From assembly GCA_029448655.1 (NCBI GenBank), contig JACCLO010000014.1:2108001-2172000 (forward strand): DNA of 64,000 nucleotides, given 5' to 3'. The position numbers and the translations under genes are program-made. Positions 1 through 12,094 of the stretch are shown piece by piece. Below the pieces are notes generated by a model. That model was not told where the DNA came from. It ran no database searches and was given only the letters and a program-made list of their open reading frames with translations. The stretch's first letter is position 1, and each line of letters starts with the position of its first letter. This DNA is from Wolfiporia cocos (Eukaryota; Basidiomycota; Agaricomycetes; Polyporales; Phaeolaceae).

Positions 1-543
1 AAACTGCAGAAGAAGAGCAAGGAGAGCGATGAGGAGAGAGACACTGAGGAGAAGCGCAGGCGGAAAAAGCGGCGGCACGATGAGAGCGGGTCAGATACGG
101 ACGCATCGGAGATAGAGGAGAAGAGCAGACTGAAGAAGTCCAGCAAAAGCAGCAGCAGAAGCAAGAGCAAGAGTAAAAAGCGGAGGCACGAATCCTCCGA
201 GAGCGAGTCCGATACTGCGTCTTCTGGCTCTGACTCCGAAGACGACGATCGACGGTCGAGATCAAAGTCCAAGTCGAGCTCGCGGTCAAAGTCCACGTCA
301 AAAATGCGCCAACGCTCGTCCTCACCTGTAGGCGACCTGTCCATGGGCATGGAGGCGGGTGAAGACTATGGCGCATATGTCTACCGTGCGATTCAGCAAG
401 AACGTGTCGCGGGAGGCTTGACGCAGGCTCCGTGCATGCGATGTCCTACATTCGACTTCTGCAAGACAGGCGGGCCCGTCAACGCCAAGGAATGTGTGTA
501 CTATGGGGAGTGGCTCACCGCGGCCAGCGTGGCACGAGAATAG
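1..543 (+). CDS. RPC34: RNA polymerase III subunit RPC34/RPC6, C-terminal part (5' truncated by window edge)
   Basis: Frame 1 is open from the first base to the TAG at 541-543. The last ~45 residues carry the C-terminal iron-sulfur cluster signature of RPC34 (human POLR3F): APCMRCPTFDFC, then NAKEC and a YGEWL end, giving four cysteines. RPC34 is a winged-helix subunit of the RPC82/34/31 subcomplex, which helps open Pol III promoters in the nucleus. The ~100 residues before the cluster are very rich in Lys, Glu, Arg and Ser (RS/KS runs). The human protein as I know it has no such segment, so this looks like a disordered insertion between the winged-helix domains and the cluster. The N-terminal winged helices lie outside the window. 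The identification rests on the cysteine motif and its terminal position. Confidence 0.85.
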   Translation, partial: KLQKKSKESDEERDTEEKRRRKKRRHDESGSDTDASEIEEKSRLKKSSKSSSRSKSKSKKRRHESSESESDTASSGSDSEDDDRRSRSKSKSSSRSKSTSKMRQRSSSPVGDLSMGMEAGEDYGAYVYRAIQQERVAGGLTQAPCMRCPTFDFCKTGGPVNAKECVYYGEWLTAASVARE

Positions 544-1357
544 ATGGACAAGTCGAGTATAATGGCTACAGACGTGAGCTCATTACTTATGTCTGTATTT
601 GAATGCAAAAGCGCGGCAAACACAATAGCGATCCCACTAGTTAGTGCTAAATCCTTATCATGCCGATTCTCGCGAGACTGGTGCGTACGTTCCGTATGAT
701 ACTAGACACAGCTGGCAGGCAGCAAGTCGCTAGATATCATCAGACTCCTACACAGCTACATGAGTGTTTAATACTATGTTCTTGCACCCAGGAGCAGTCG
801 TACCAAGGTAAGGCCTGATATATCATGTGGTGAGCAGTGAGCACGCGTGGGTGCCTGTCTGCCGTCATAGTACGCGCGCGACACTGTGACATACGCGTTA
901 CGTAGCGTGTTCGTGACCGGCTCCCCTCGGTCCGCCAGGAAACCGCTGAGAATAATCGCTCCACCTGGACCTGCCGGTACGTATGATATGTACACTGAAC
1001 GCGATTTCCCTGACAAAGGATCAATCGCGAATCGCACGGGTCAACTGCGTGGGTTGACAATCTTGCTGACTCTATCCCGGTTGAATGAATGAATTATACA
1101 CCGCTCGGCATTGAACATTCACGGTCCTCCAGCTTCTCACCATTTCGTGGGGTTATCGCTTACAATCCGATCGTGGAAGCGCGCCACAGGCGAGCCCTAT
1201 CGCACATACATGTCACAGCTCGTGCCTTCCGTGCTGATAACGTGATAACGATTATGGGTGGCTATTATTCTGAGGGCAAGGAACCACTGATACAGCCATG
1301 GTGCAGGATTGACCAACCAGCTGTCACCCTACCTACAACATAACGGTCTCAATAAGA
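544..1357. other. Intergenic, RPC34 3' end to GH127 promoter
   Basis: No supported gene. Short open frames on both strands lack codon structure or family motifs. It should hold the RPC34 polyadenylation region and the promoter of the GH127 gene; no clear TATA box or repeat was recognised. Confidence 0.4.
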
Positions 1358-4186
1358 ATGAAGGCTTGCTCGCAGCTGCGGAGTGCCGCTGTCGTAATCT
1401 ATGCTTTGCTCCAGTGCTCATATGTCAATGCATCGGTCAAGAAGAGTCGTACGCAACGAATCTCTTGCTGCCCACGCACTGCTCTGCTCATATACACCGA
1501 CAGTACTAGATCCAGTATATACTCGACTCCCCACGGGCACGGTAAAGCCACATGGATGGGCGATGAATATGGCTCAAGTGCAAGCGCACGGACTTGCTAG
1601 TCAGCAGCCGCTGTGGTATAGCTAGTAGGACGCATGAACATTCTTCGTATATTCGCGCGGAGCTTGACCAGACACCGTTCAGCGTGAAGGACTCAGTCTG
1701 GCAAGGAGGAACGATTGAATACAGCGAAATGCAGGAAGCAGCACCGTACTGGTTGTACGCATGTTCGTGCTGTTGATGTCTACTGAAATTTAACAAGTGA
1801 TCCAGCAACGCATGGGTTCCGCTCGCTCATCAGCTTCAAGATGAGACTTTGCTTAACTACACAAAGGTATTTCTGGATCACATCTACGCATCTCAAGAAC
1901 CGTCAGGATACTTCGGCCCATATCCGTTCAACGCATCACTGCCAACGCTGCTCTGGCCGCGTTACTTGACCATGCTGGGTCTTATCGTGCGCTATATCAA
2001 TAATAATACCCATATAGCTTTCCCATTCACAATCCCTATGCAGCAATATGCAGAAGCAGATATGAACGAAAGAACGCGCATATGTGACCTTATTCACTCT
2101 TTTGTCCCCTATGCAGCCGACAAGTTTGCCAACGACAACATTGGTGACGTGACACTTGGGGGACAATATGGATTTCAGCACGTCCGCTGGGAGGAGGTAC
2201 GAGACTGTATGCTTACAGATTGTTTACTTTGAAATTCACTACACGGACCTCAAGCTCATCCTCGTCCTTCAGTGGCTGTATGACAATGATCCACGTGGAA
2301 AGGAGACGGAGTTGATTCATCTCATGAACACGGCTCGGACACACGGGTTCTCCTGGAAGGATGACTTTTTCGTAGATAATAGCACCTTTCCACGGGTTGC
2401 TGTGCCCGGAACAGATGCAGCAATGCCTAAGTGATCTGGTTGATTCGCGCTCTTCAATACCTAGTTGACATACCTTGCTCTCCAGCCATGGTGTCAACAT
2501 TGCAGAGGGTCATTTAGCCACTAGTCGAATGTTTAGATTCCGCTCACACCTGCTACAGCGTTGAAATCGGAATTACTTGCCTGGAGATTCACCGGAGACC
2601 AGAGTGACATAGATAGCACGTCAGTATCACCGAAGATTCATCTCAACTGCTACTTATTACGCAACAATCAGGTATGCTCGCCTGGAGATGCTGTACAAAT
2701 ATCACGGACGACCGCAGGGAATTTTCAGCGCGGATGAACATCTTGCGGGGTTGAACCCTTCCAGAGGGTATATGACACTCCCTACGTTAACTGCGTCTGC
2801 CAGTCTAATGAGGCACGCCGTAGGACGGAGTTCTGTGCGAGCGTAGAAGCTATGTTCTCGTATGAGATGATGTACGCGACTCTTGGGGACCCCGTGTGGG
2901 CTGACATGGCCGAGAAGATCGCATACAATGCATTGCCTGCTCAGGTATGCCCGTTTCGCTCGTTCAAGCTGTTGATTGCATTACCGTTGTACATTGGCAG
3001 ATCACGCATGATTGGTGGGCGCAACAGTATCTGCACCAGACCAATCAGATTTGGGTCGGGAACCACACGCATGGCGTGCCTTGGACGGACGATGAGTATG
3101 CGAATGTGATGGGGATGGAGCCGAGCTATCCTTGCTGTACGCGTTCTTTGTAATCCTCACGAGCTCATTATACGGACGGTTGTCCCTAGGTACAGTGAAC
3201 CATCCCCAAGGCTGGCCGAAGTTCTGGAGTAACAGCTTCATGTTGGCGGATAATGGTACAGCCATTGTTCATGCACTACTTGGACCAGCGACATTGTCCA
3301 CCGAACTGAGGAGCGGGGCAGATGTCGCCAGTGAGCACTACTCACCGCCTACATTCTGCTGAGACATATCCGTACTTCTAGTCACTATCAAGACACTGTA
3401 TCCGTTCTCCTCCAAGTTATCATACACAATCACGACCTCTGCGCCATTCACATTCTACATCCGCATTCCTAGCTGGGCTACATCGAAGAGCCATTTCAGC
3501 GTCAATGAGCTGCAAGCTGGGCCAGTCACCGTCAATTCTGGAAATATGCTTCAATATATCAATATTGATGCAGGCACTACCAAAATCGAGCTATATCTCG
3601 ATATGGACATTCGAATTGAACAAAGAGTAAATGGTTCTATTGCCGTGCACCGCGGCCCGTTGCTGTATGCCATTGATCTGGCGCACAATGATACTGTTAC
3701 GGACGCGTGGAGGTATGTGCCCTTTGGGTGTGTCGAGAGTTTTTCTTCGAGCAAAGAGCAGGTGTCCATGGACATTGGAATTCATCAAAAAGCTTCCGGA
3801 CGTCCCCTTGGAGGATCTCACTCCGGTATGGGTATCAGCAGCATTGTTCTTCGTTCTCTGAGCTGCCCTGTTTCCATTAGTCCGACAGCCATACTTGCGA
3901 TCACACCTGGCTCACAACGATGCCCTGGAACATCGCCATCGATCCGACTACGCTCTTATTCCACGAGGATACGGTTGACGAGCTGCCGTACTATGTTTGG
4001 GAGAGGGGTGCACAACCGCAGTACATGACTGTGACCGCTTGCGAGATCCACTGGCCCACTACTCTGGGTGATGCAGAATTGCCACCCCAGGGCCCAAACA
4101 CCTGCTTGGGCCCGACATTCACTGTCATTCTTAGACCCTTTGGCGGGACAGAGCTCAGGATTGGAGAGATTCCCATCATGTCGTGA
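1358..4186 (+). CDS. Secreted GH127-type beta-L-arabinofuranosidase (DUF1680 family)
   Basis: Exons: 1358-1448, 1504-1615, 1683-1754, 1806-2196, 2255-2430, 2486-2508, 2559-2619, 2672-2767, 2824-2944, 3001-3136, 3190-3330, 3382-3712, 3762-3825, 3881-4186. They sum to 2121 nt (706 aa), a usual length for the family. Residues 1-25 form a signal peptide ([20 protein letters not shown]...). Family motifs follow in order: [67 protein letters not shown], a Cys-Cys pair in YPCCT, and [12 protein letters not shown]. In characterised GH127 enzymes a Glu-x-Cys and a Cys-Cys pair bind zinc and one cysteine is the nucleophile; E343/C345 and C426/C427 fit those positions. The protein probably releases L-arabinofuranose from plant wall glycans outside the cell. 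Exon 6 is only 23 nt. The gene looks intact. The exact start and the first two introns are the least certain parts. Confidence 0.86.
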
Positions 4187-6186
4187 GTGCTCTTAATATG
4201 CTGGTACAAGTTCCGGTGCTCAGATTGGCCAGTAGTTCCATGCCATTGCAGGTGCAGTGATCAACACTCATGAGACAGGAGCCCACAGGTGTGTCTGAAG
4301 GTCGTTCACTTAGCAATATGCGCTACGCATGATGTCCAAGACTGAGCAATAACATAACCTAGATTTAGATGTCCTATGGCGCAATTATTTGAGAAGTCAA
4401 GAGACTATTGAAGAAACATACTGATAGGTTACGCCATTGGTCATTGGCAGAGGCTAGTAGATATCGAGCTAAGGGTACAGTTTGAATTGCGCCTATGATC
4501 TCTTCTCCTTTTATCTTTCATTGGTCGCGTCAAGGGAATTGATTGTTTCCAATGGACTCGACCGAGCTTGATAGGGGAGCGAGCCTTGGTTGTCGTCTCG
4601 GAGGGAGGCTCAGTAGCTCGGTCAATTCAGGATAACAAGGGATATCTCAACCCTTGTTAAAACATCGATATGTTTGCCGTCGTCTTGCCAATTGAATATT
4701 CTGAGAAAACTTCTCCAGTCACAAGGGTAGTCGAGATTTCCATCGAACCTATGAAGGAGGCGCCTTCAAGCAGAGGAGCCTTCAAGTATTGAAACGTACT
4801 AAAACGTCCCCTTCCGGCGAATGCGAACAGCCTGCTGTGCGTAAGGAGCATATTTGTCGCACTCTTTCCAACACAGTTTCCAACACAGACGAGGACCTTG
4901 TCGCCGGCAGCGGGGGTCTTTGCCGACATCATCCACGGCGTCCCGGACGAGAGCGAGCTGACACCACTGCAGGTCTTTCGGGCTGTCGTCTTGAAACCCT
5001 AGGAGCGATATCAGAATATCAGCTGAGCTTGCATAGCGATCGCAACTGAAGAGTGGAAACGCGAACTTGATGTTCTTATTCTCGTGATCTACTATGCAAG
5101 AGCCTGGGTCTAGGCTTGCCTGTGGGGAAGTCATTTACGAGTTCCATCAAATGACGGGTCTGTATTCATTCAGCTAGGACGGCACTGCCTGCATTAAGAT
5201 GAAAATACTGGACATTTACATTGAAGCCTCCACTCGAGCCTTCTATGTAACTTGAGTTCGTCATACAAATGGTTTGCTCGATACGCTGTTCATATGCCGT
5301 TATCGCATCGTTGATGTCGTCAATGCCGTCCAAATGGTGCCAGCACCAAAGTTACGAGAGGACCGAGAAGATATAGCCAATCAGCTAGTGGTAGACTGCG
5401 AGGTTTGAGTCTTACTTACATCCTTACGCCGCTGTATAATAGCAAGCGAGGAGAAAGTGTGTAGGAGATGAGACGTTCACAATCCTGTTTGCTCTTCCCA
5501 AAGTGGGGGTCCACTGTAACACTAGCGGCTCGCCCGAAGCCGCCGCGAGCACTGCCACTCTTTGCTAATAAAGCAGTGATTCTGCATCTCTCGATTTACG
5601 TCTCCCGCATATAAATGTCATGAGACATAGGTATAGAGTTCACAGAACTGGGCCATGTTCGGCATTAGTGCACTTGAATATGCAGCTCATTGAAATTCGG
5701 AACCGTGTGAGGATGAGACCTAGGGCAACGTGCTTGGAACAACGGCTGTTATTCGCCGACCTGAGATCGCGAAAACTATGATTGTCAGTCCTAGAGAATG
5801 TACGAGACAATCTGCTGCATTCGTCGATTCAAGCAAAGCGTGACTGCTGCAGCATCATTATCAGCTTTGTTCCAATGCCACAGTACAGTAACTCTTTGAC
5901 TACCATCGGACATGCACTCCCACCGGTGACCTGATCCCGCCTTGTAGCCGCAACGAGTCTGTTGATCTGGACGGAAGTAATTATAAAACGCGCGGGTAGC
6001 AAAGTCGCGATCGTGTGTGAAGTAGCGCTAGGCTTGGCGCCTTAATTTACGTAGCACAGTTGTGGGACAGCAGAACATATTCTCCATCTTTCTCTCACCA
6101 CACTCCCTGCAGCGAGCACCTTGTCGTCGTCGACGGTCCTCATCGTCCACTCATTGCTTGTCTGATCAGGGAACTCTTACAGAACC
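4187..6186. other. Intergenic, 2 kb
   Basis: No recognised gene. On the minus strand around 4657-5134 two overlapping open frames (111 and 91 codons) could be parts of one decayed reading frame (one contains AAGDKVLVCVGNCVGKSA), but no family is recognised and no splice junction joins them cleanly. The right end is the promoter of the transporter at 6187. Confidence 0.3.
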
Positions 6187-7664
6187 ATGTCGCATCATTC
6201 TCAGCAAAATGCGCCGTCAAGAGCTCTAGTGGTAAGTCGGCAGTAGTCGCTCGAGCATGGGAGATGACACGGGCTGTAGATGTCCACAGTCCTTTTCTAC
6301 TTGGTGGCTGCGCTCTCGGTAAGTTGATGCGACACCTTGTCTTCGCCCGAGCGCTGACTCCCGAATAGATGGTCATGGCGTATGTTGCATTTCGCAGTCA
6401 TAACAGGTAGCGCCTCACGAGCCGTTGCAGGAATAAATGGGTCCTGAACAATACAGACGTCCCGCTATTCTTCCTTGATGCTCAACTCGTCATTGCCGTC
6501 ATTCTTTTCCTGTTTGCGCATATGCTGGGGCTGTTGCAGCTCCCATTACGGCTGGACATGCAGGTCTGCAAAGGGCTCGTCCCGATGGTTGGGCTCAATG
6601 TGATCGGACTAAGGTGCGTTCACTACTCGGTTGCTCGTTTCATCGAGGGATTGCCCTACCATTGTCCTCTGGGCGAACGATCACTGAGCCACAACAATCC
6701 GAGATTGCAAGCCACACTCTGCTGGATCCCTCATTTGAATGTCTGGGATGGGCAGCCCTCGCATGTACCAGACTAACACGAACGCACAGCTTCAGCAACT
6801 ACACGCTGAAATACGTCGACGCGTCGTTCTACCAGGTCGCGCGAGGGATGGTGCTCCCCTTCACGGTCGCAACATCGTACCTGCTCCTGCACGCACGGCC
6901 GTCGCTGCGGATCCTTCTCGCGTGCGGCATCGTCACCTTCGGCTTCTTCATCGGCGTCTTCCTTGATGGGACGCCCGTGTCCGCCGTCGGCGTGACGTTT
7001 GGCGTCGTCAGCTCGATGATCACCGCGCTGCACTCGGTTGTGATCAAAAAGGCGCTCGACGTCGTGAAGGGCAGCGCGCTCCACCTCTCGTGGTACACAA
7101 ACTTGCTCAGCGCTATCCTCCTTGCGCCGATCCTCGTCCTTGCGGGCGAGCTCCCTGGTATCACGCGCCTCCTGTTTGGCCCGAACGAGGCGCCGCTCGG
7201 CGAGATGAGCACCCTCGCAACATTCGCGCTCGGCTCGGCCATCACGGTGGGTTTAAACGCAGATGTGGGTCATGCGCGATGGCTCACTTTGCACACAGGG
7301 TGTCTTCGGATTCCTGATGAGCATCGCGAGTCTGCTCTCGATCAAGGTGACTTCTCCCATCACGCACATGGTTTCGTCCGCGGTTCGCGGCGTCGCCGCA
7401 TCGCTGCTTGGCATGTGGCTCTTCCACGACATTATCACGACGTACGTCCCTTATTCTCTGCAAAGATGCAGATGCACGCGCTGACGCACGTGCAGCGGCC
7501 GTGCCTCCTCGATTGCGACCATCCTCCTCGGCTCGGTATACTATACCTGGGTCAAACACGTCGAATCGCAGGCACCCGCGCAGAAGCAGGCGAACGGGCA
7601 CGAGTATGAACAAGTCTCTCTGAAGGACGTCGAGGCCGGACGGGGCTCGGGCAAGCCAGAGTGA
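6187..7664 (+). CDS. GDP-fucose-transporter-like nucleotide-sugar transporter (SLC35C/TPT family), paralogue 1
   Basis: Exons 6187-6231, 6280-6318, 6369-6379, 6431-6613, 6790-7246, 7299-7441, 7496-7664; 1047 nt, 348 aa. The hydrophobic protein matches the SLC35C1/triose-phosphate translocator superfamily: NKWVLNNTDVPLFFL, YTLKYVDASFYQVARG, ITALHSVVIKKALDVVKG, WYTNLLSA, VTSPITHMVSSAVRG, and a C-terminal SVYYTWVKH helix followed by a charged cytosolic tail. Members have about ten helices and exchange nucleotide sugars for nucleoside monophosphates across the Golgi or ER membrane. GDP-fucose is the best family guess, not proven. Exon 3 is an 11-nt microexon, required to read ALS-MVMA-NKW. Paralogues at 26002 and 27864 share the 45/39/11-nt exon series. 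The 176-nt intron (6614-6789) is longer than its neighbours but is needed for frame. Confidence 0.87.
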
Positions 7665-8581
7665 TCGGATGTGCGCGGAGAGGCGCGTGCTGTACCGTCG
7701 GACATGGACATCAGCTGAAACGTAGGCAGGATTTAGTGATAGAGGTGTCTACGATATATTATGCACCCGGTACGTGCGACTTATAATGTATTAAATGATT
7801 CTACACCAGCGTGCGGGCGTCCTGCTAATAATCTCGAAACACGCTCCAAAGGATAGCTCACAGGAGCACCACCAGAACAGATGCGATGGCGTATGCACAC
7901 GAACGGCTTGACCTGTTAGGGTGATCTAGACACTTGCAGCGGCGGTCAGCTTCGGTTGGGAGACGCATCACCGTTGCGTGTGTAATATGAAGTGTATCCC
8001 CCCTCCGACGCCAAAGCGACCGGTACCCGTACAAGCCCTAAGTTAGAATTTGCAATTGGGACGTGTTATTGAAACGACACCATCAATGTGCATCGCAAGC
8101 TGTGGGGTGATCTGGGGCGCCTGCAGGCACATAGTTGGAGAATTCCCACCAGCGATGTTTGTCACCTTGATGCCAAGAATAGATCGCGAGTATCATGTTT
8201 CGAGAAGTTGATTTGGTGCGTTTGAGATCTCGAAGATAAAAATCGGCCCCTTCTTACATGATCTGATTGTTCTTGTCAAGCGGTGCCATGAGATGCAACG
8301 TAATCGCGGCAGTACATCTATTTCTTGCAAGATGTCGTACTCCAAAAAAACAGCAGGCTGTGTATCAATGCGCTTGCTGTGGCAGACGTAGGCAAGACGA
8401 GCGAGGCTCATTTGAGGCCTGCCATCCGTCAGATGTCTATGTCGAATTCGCACAGTCCTGCAAGGCAGTGCAAGGCACCTTTTCTTTGTTGCTATTCATC
8501 AGATTATCTGTCGCTCACGCGTCTGCATACACCTTAATCCGACAAGGCGTTGGGTCTCTTCATCGCCAGCTCTTCAGCACG
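7665..8581. other. Intergenic
   Basis: No supported gene or repeat. Holds the 3' end of the transporter and the upstream region of the membrane-protein gene, whose first exon could lie here (see next entry). Confidence 0.35.
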
Positions 8582-9982
8582 ATGTCGCCTCTCGAGAGTT
8601 TCATCACTGTAAACCTCATCAGTGTGTGCGTGGGGTCACTTTTTTTCTTGTCCTCTCTGCGCTGTCGTTGTGGCTGTTGGTTCGTCGCCGAAGGGAGCGT
8701 CGCCGTGGCCATGTTCAAGGTGGCAACAACGATGTACTACTCACAGCAGTCGTGATCATGATGACGGCCATTACCATTGTACGTAGATTTCCAACAGCAC
8801 TGCTAGCTCGACCAGGGTCTTAACGGCCGCTTTCCAGTGCTGGGTTGCAGATGTGGTTTTATTGTTCCAAGCTTTCATATTACGTAACAAAGGCATAGAA
8901 CCTTGTGCATTATATGAAGACGGGACGAATGTAACCGCGATAGTACTCAATGGAAGTGCATTTGTAACGATATTGATCCACGATGTCATGCTGGTGAGTC
9001 CGTTCAGGTGCAACTGCGTTCTCGTGGATGAGACATGATCATACATTGTCCAATCTATAGGCTATGGGTTTTGTGGGCTGGGGATAAGAGAGTTGTTGCC
9101 CTCCCCATTTTGTCTCTCGCTGGCACTGTCGGTAGGTGCTTTACCGTTAAGACAGAATTGTATGTTTAACGAGCGTCTTGCAAGTTTCTGGCATGGAAGC
9201 TATTTACTACCTCGCACGTCGCAGTCATAACCTCGCTGAAGAAGCCTCACATGTGCTCCGGAACTGGACAACAACTTACGGCATTCTGGTGCTCTGGTCA
9301 GTAGGAACAGCCGACTATCTGACAAACAACTGGAGCTAGAGTAACTTTTGCATAGCACGACCGTGTACTGCACAGGGATGCGTCCTTCTCATTTTGCTAT
9401 AGATTGAACTCATTGGAAGAGTCATGTAGGCATGATTGCACGGCGGATATATTCGGCGACGGTCAAGTCACGGGCTACTACACTCAAAGTGAACAACAAA
9501 TTACAAGTGAGTACTTTCAGGACTATCCTGATAGGAATAATACGGATGAAATCATACAATCTGCTGAAATACCGCTGTCGGAAGGGCATCATCATCATAT
9601 TTGTTGAAAGCGCAGCAATCTACACGTTAGTCATGACTTCTATTCATTTGCCGTGCACCGTCACCAACGCAGTGTCATCAGGCTCTGGCCAGTCTTCTTC
9701 ATCGTCGCAAGCCTGCTTCAATCTGTTATGCTAGAGATTCCATCACTTACTATCTCATACATTGCCGGGATTTCATTCATGCTCATCATAGTCCGCGTCG
9801 GCTTGGGGTGGGCACAAGATGCACCAGAAACTTCATTGGTGCTGCCGAGCGCAGAACAAGTTGACCCTGTCCGTCCTGTTACAATCGTCATAGCTGGAGA
9901 CCAAATTCCTCATCATGAGGCGCACGGCGAAGAAAAGGCGCATCCGCAAGGTTTTGGAGAAACATCGTTTGATCAAGTATAA
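8582..9982 (+). CDS. Basidiomycete multi-pass membrane protein of unknown function (5' end uncertain)
   Basis: Exons: 8582-8778, 8838-9007, 9061-9131, 9185-9296, 9356-9381, 9430-9506, 9585-9625, 9682-9982. Successive hydrophobic segments are TFFLVLSALSLWLLVRRRR, LLTAVVIMMTAITI, DVVLLFQAFI, an AFVTILIHDVML/LWVLWAGDKRVVALPIL pair, GILVL, FVESAAIYTLWPVFFI and GISFMLIIVRVGLGWAQ, giving about seven helices and a polar tail. This order, with the LWVLW..DKR and FVESAAIYT signatures, is typical of a large Agaricomycete family of predicted 7-TM proteins with no known function. From ATG 8582 the frame must shift once near 8630 (exon sum is 2 nt over a multiple of three). Either the gene carries a small indel or the true first exon lies upstream and splices to the CAG at 8620-8622. 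Exon E is only 26 nt. Confidence 0.6.
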
Positions 9983-11495
9983 TATACGTATACTGTTGAG
10001 GTAAGCTTGCGGCGGCACTATTGTCCAATCAAACTTGTTTACAGGACACAGAACGCTGAAAATGATGTAGACTATCGCTGCTGTCTCCTTGAGGATACAG
10101 AAATTTAACCCTCAGGGTTTTGACGTAACAAAGTCCAGTGATACCGTTTCAAGATCATTTAGTTAGATGACTCAGTTTGGCTCATTCAAAATGGCCGACT
10201 AATTCTTCACTTTGGGATCGGAGAAAATATGCAATGCCTACGATGTGCCCCCAAGCCTCTGAATAAACAATTTGTCTACTCCTGTTGATTCCGCTCAGTA
10301 ACATGGTTCACTGTACGGACAAGAATCGCAAGTTGCTGCCAGAGTATTTATGCCACATCCTGATTATATCAACGGGGGCGGGTATATGTGGCGGCTTCTT
10401 GAGCGCTTCCTATCACGATAAACCTTCCGGAAAGCGTTCATGGAATTGCATCCGCAATATCACGGCGAGAGTATTTACTTACCAATCTAGGTGCTATTTA
10501 CATGCCCAAATTTTATCACGCACTTCCGTGAGGTGCATTCAGCAGTGGTCCGAACGAATCTTATACCTAATAGGACGTGCTGGCACCGAGTGATACAGCT
10601 GATTTCAGGAAGCGATTGCGAGGGCCTGACGTCAACGCTGCTTACAAATTCCGAGGCCGACAAAAATTTCTAAGATTACGTACTCAAGCGATGTTCGTGT
10701 CCACAACCATACTGGTAGAATTATTCTTGGTCATGAAGTCAGTCGCGCGGCTCATCAGAGGCTCCAGATACTGTTGTACCGGTTCATGGAACAGACTTAC
10801 TATGTCTGATTGGCCCGGAAATCACGATTCAGGGATGCGAGAACGCAGTTACCAGCTTGTGCATAGCACGCTGTCTGCAGCTGTCCGAGGGCGATGTCGG
10901 CCTCAAGGCCTCATGTACTGCGTCAGTGCCTCAATCAAGAGCTAGTTGTCTCGAGATCCGGTCACTACGTTGGCTTTTGGTAATTGTGATGCCTTGAGAA
11001 TCTCGCCCTGTGCCATGAGTGGGTCGTGCAGCCGTAGACCAGTGCGACTTCCAGAAGATTCACTTGGATTTTGATTGAGTTTGATAGTTCGATAGTCGCC
11101 ATGACTCGGTTTGGTCAGCGGCTGTTGTGTACATTTCGTGCCTCTTACGGCATTCCACCTTTTGGCAGTGAATGTCATACGAGCCACCGTACCGGATTTA
11201 TGTAACGAACTTGACGATAAGCTGCTCGCCCGACGAGGCGATAAGCATCTGATAAAATTAGACAATTTAAAAGTGGATAGCCCTCTGGATAGCACTGCGA
11301 CGTTGGTATTGGCTCACTAGATTGGAAAAATCCGACATGGACATGAGAAGTGGATGGTTTAGATGCGCGGGCTCATCACACCTAGTATTAGGCGGCTCAA
11401 GCGCAATTGCATTTTGATCCTGAAAAATGAGCCCAGTGTTTGACTATTTGTCGGTCCATATAGTTGCGTATGGCGTCCGAACTGGGTTGTGGACA
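9983..11495. other. Intergenic
   Basis: 1.5 kb without a supported gene. Open frames of ~100-120 codons at 10285-10593 and 10577-10945 (+) and 10942-11295 (-) show no recognisable domain. The 156-bp repeat starts at its right end. Confidence 0.3.
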
Positions 11496-11651
11496 TTCAC
11501 AATTGGAGAGCCAGTAGTGGCGATAGCGATCGACCATTATGTAACAACGTACGCGTTCTCAATTGACATTGACGCCCAAGCGCGTTTCCGTTGAGCGTCT
11601 CAGTGGGTCGGTGCTGATAGTTACCTGGACTTCCTCTCTTTCCACGTTCCA
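11496..11651. repeat. 156-bp direct repeat, copy A
   Basis: Runs from TTCACAATTGGAGAGCCAGT to CTCTTTCCACGTTCCA and is identical, base for base, to 12095-12250 at an offset of 599. The flanking sequences differ sharply on both sides. Neither terminal inverted repeats nor a clear target-site duplication were seen. It could be a solo LTR fragment, a non-autonomous element or a segmental duplication. Confidence 0.9.
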
Positions 11652-12094
11652 GTCCGTCGTCCCATAGGGCTCGCGCCACTGACCCGGGGAGTTGGCCAGT
11701 GGATTCCCACGCCCGGCACCTGCAAGGCGCGCGTTCAAATCCCTTCGACGAAAACTCGCATTTCGTGCGTCCTCCCTGCGCTGTGCCACGGGGCTGTTGT
11801 AACGTAGATGGCCTGTACTGTAGATACACGCGATAAATTAAGAGAATTCAGGGAGTTTTTTGAGGCACCACACAATGTTACAAGCGAAGCGACGACGACA
11901 CCGAGCATCAGCGAGGTGGAGGAAGTGGCTGAGCGGGCAGAGAACAAAGGACAGGTGCAGCAGGGTGATCACACACCCTGGAGGTTGGGTGGACTCATCA
12001 TGTCTCCATACAGTGTGTTTTTCCCTTATTCTATTAGTTATCTCACTTAAGTGACAATTGATATTCGTGGCGAAGCCATGGGTAATTAAACTCG
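11652..12094. other. Spacer between the two repeat copies
   Basis: 443 bp with no supported gene. It contains a B-box-like word (GCGTTCAAATCCC near 11729) but no tRNA cloverleaf could be folded. Two copies of one repeat in direct orientation around a unique spacer resemble a small composite element, although no coding remnant of a transposase or reverse transcriptase was seen. Confidence 0.4.

Noticed and set aside
4657..5134. Two overlapping minus-strand frames that might be one broken gene
   Set aside because: No family recognised and no intron or single indel gives a convincing joined product.
11652..11760. tRNA-like B-box (GCGTTCAAATCCC) with an upstream TTGGCCAGTGG A-box-like word
   Set aside because: The T-stem and acceptor stem do not pair, and no anticodon arm forms; at most a degenerate tRNA-derived fragment.
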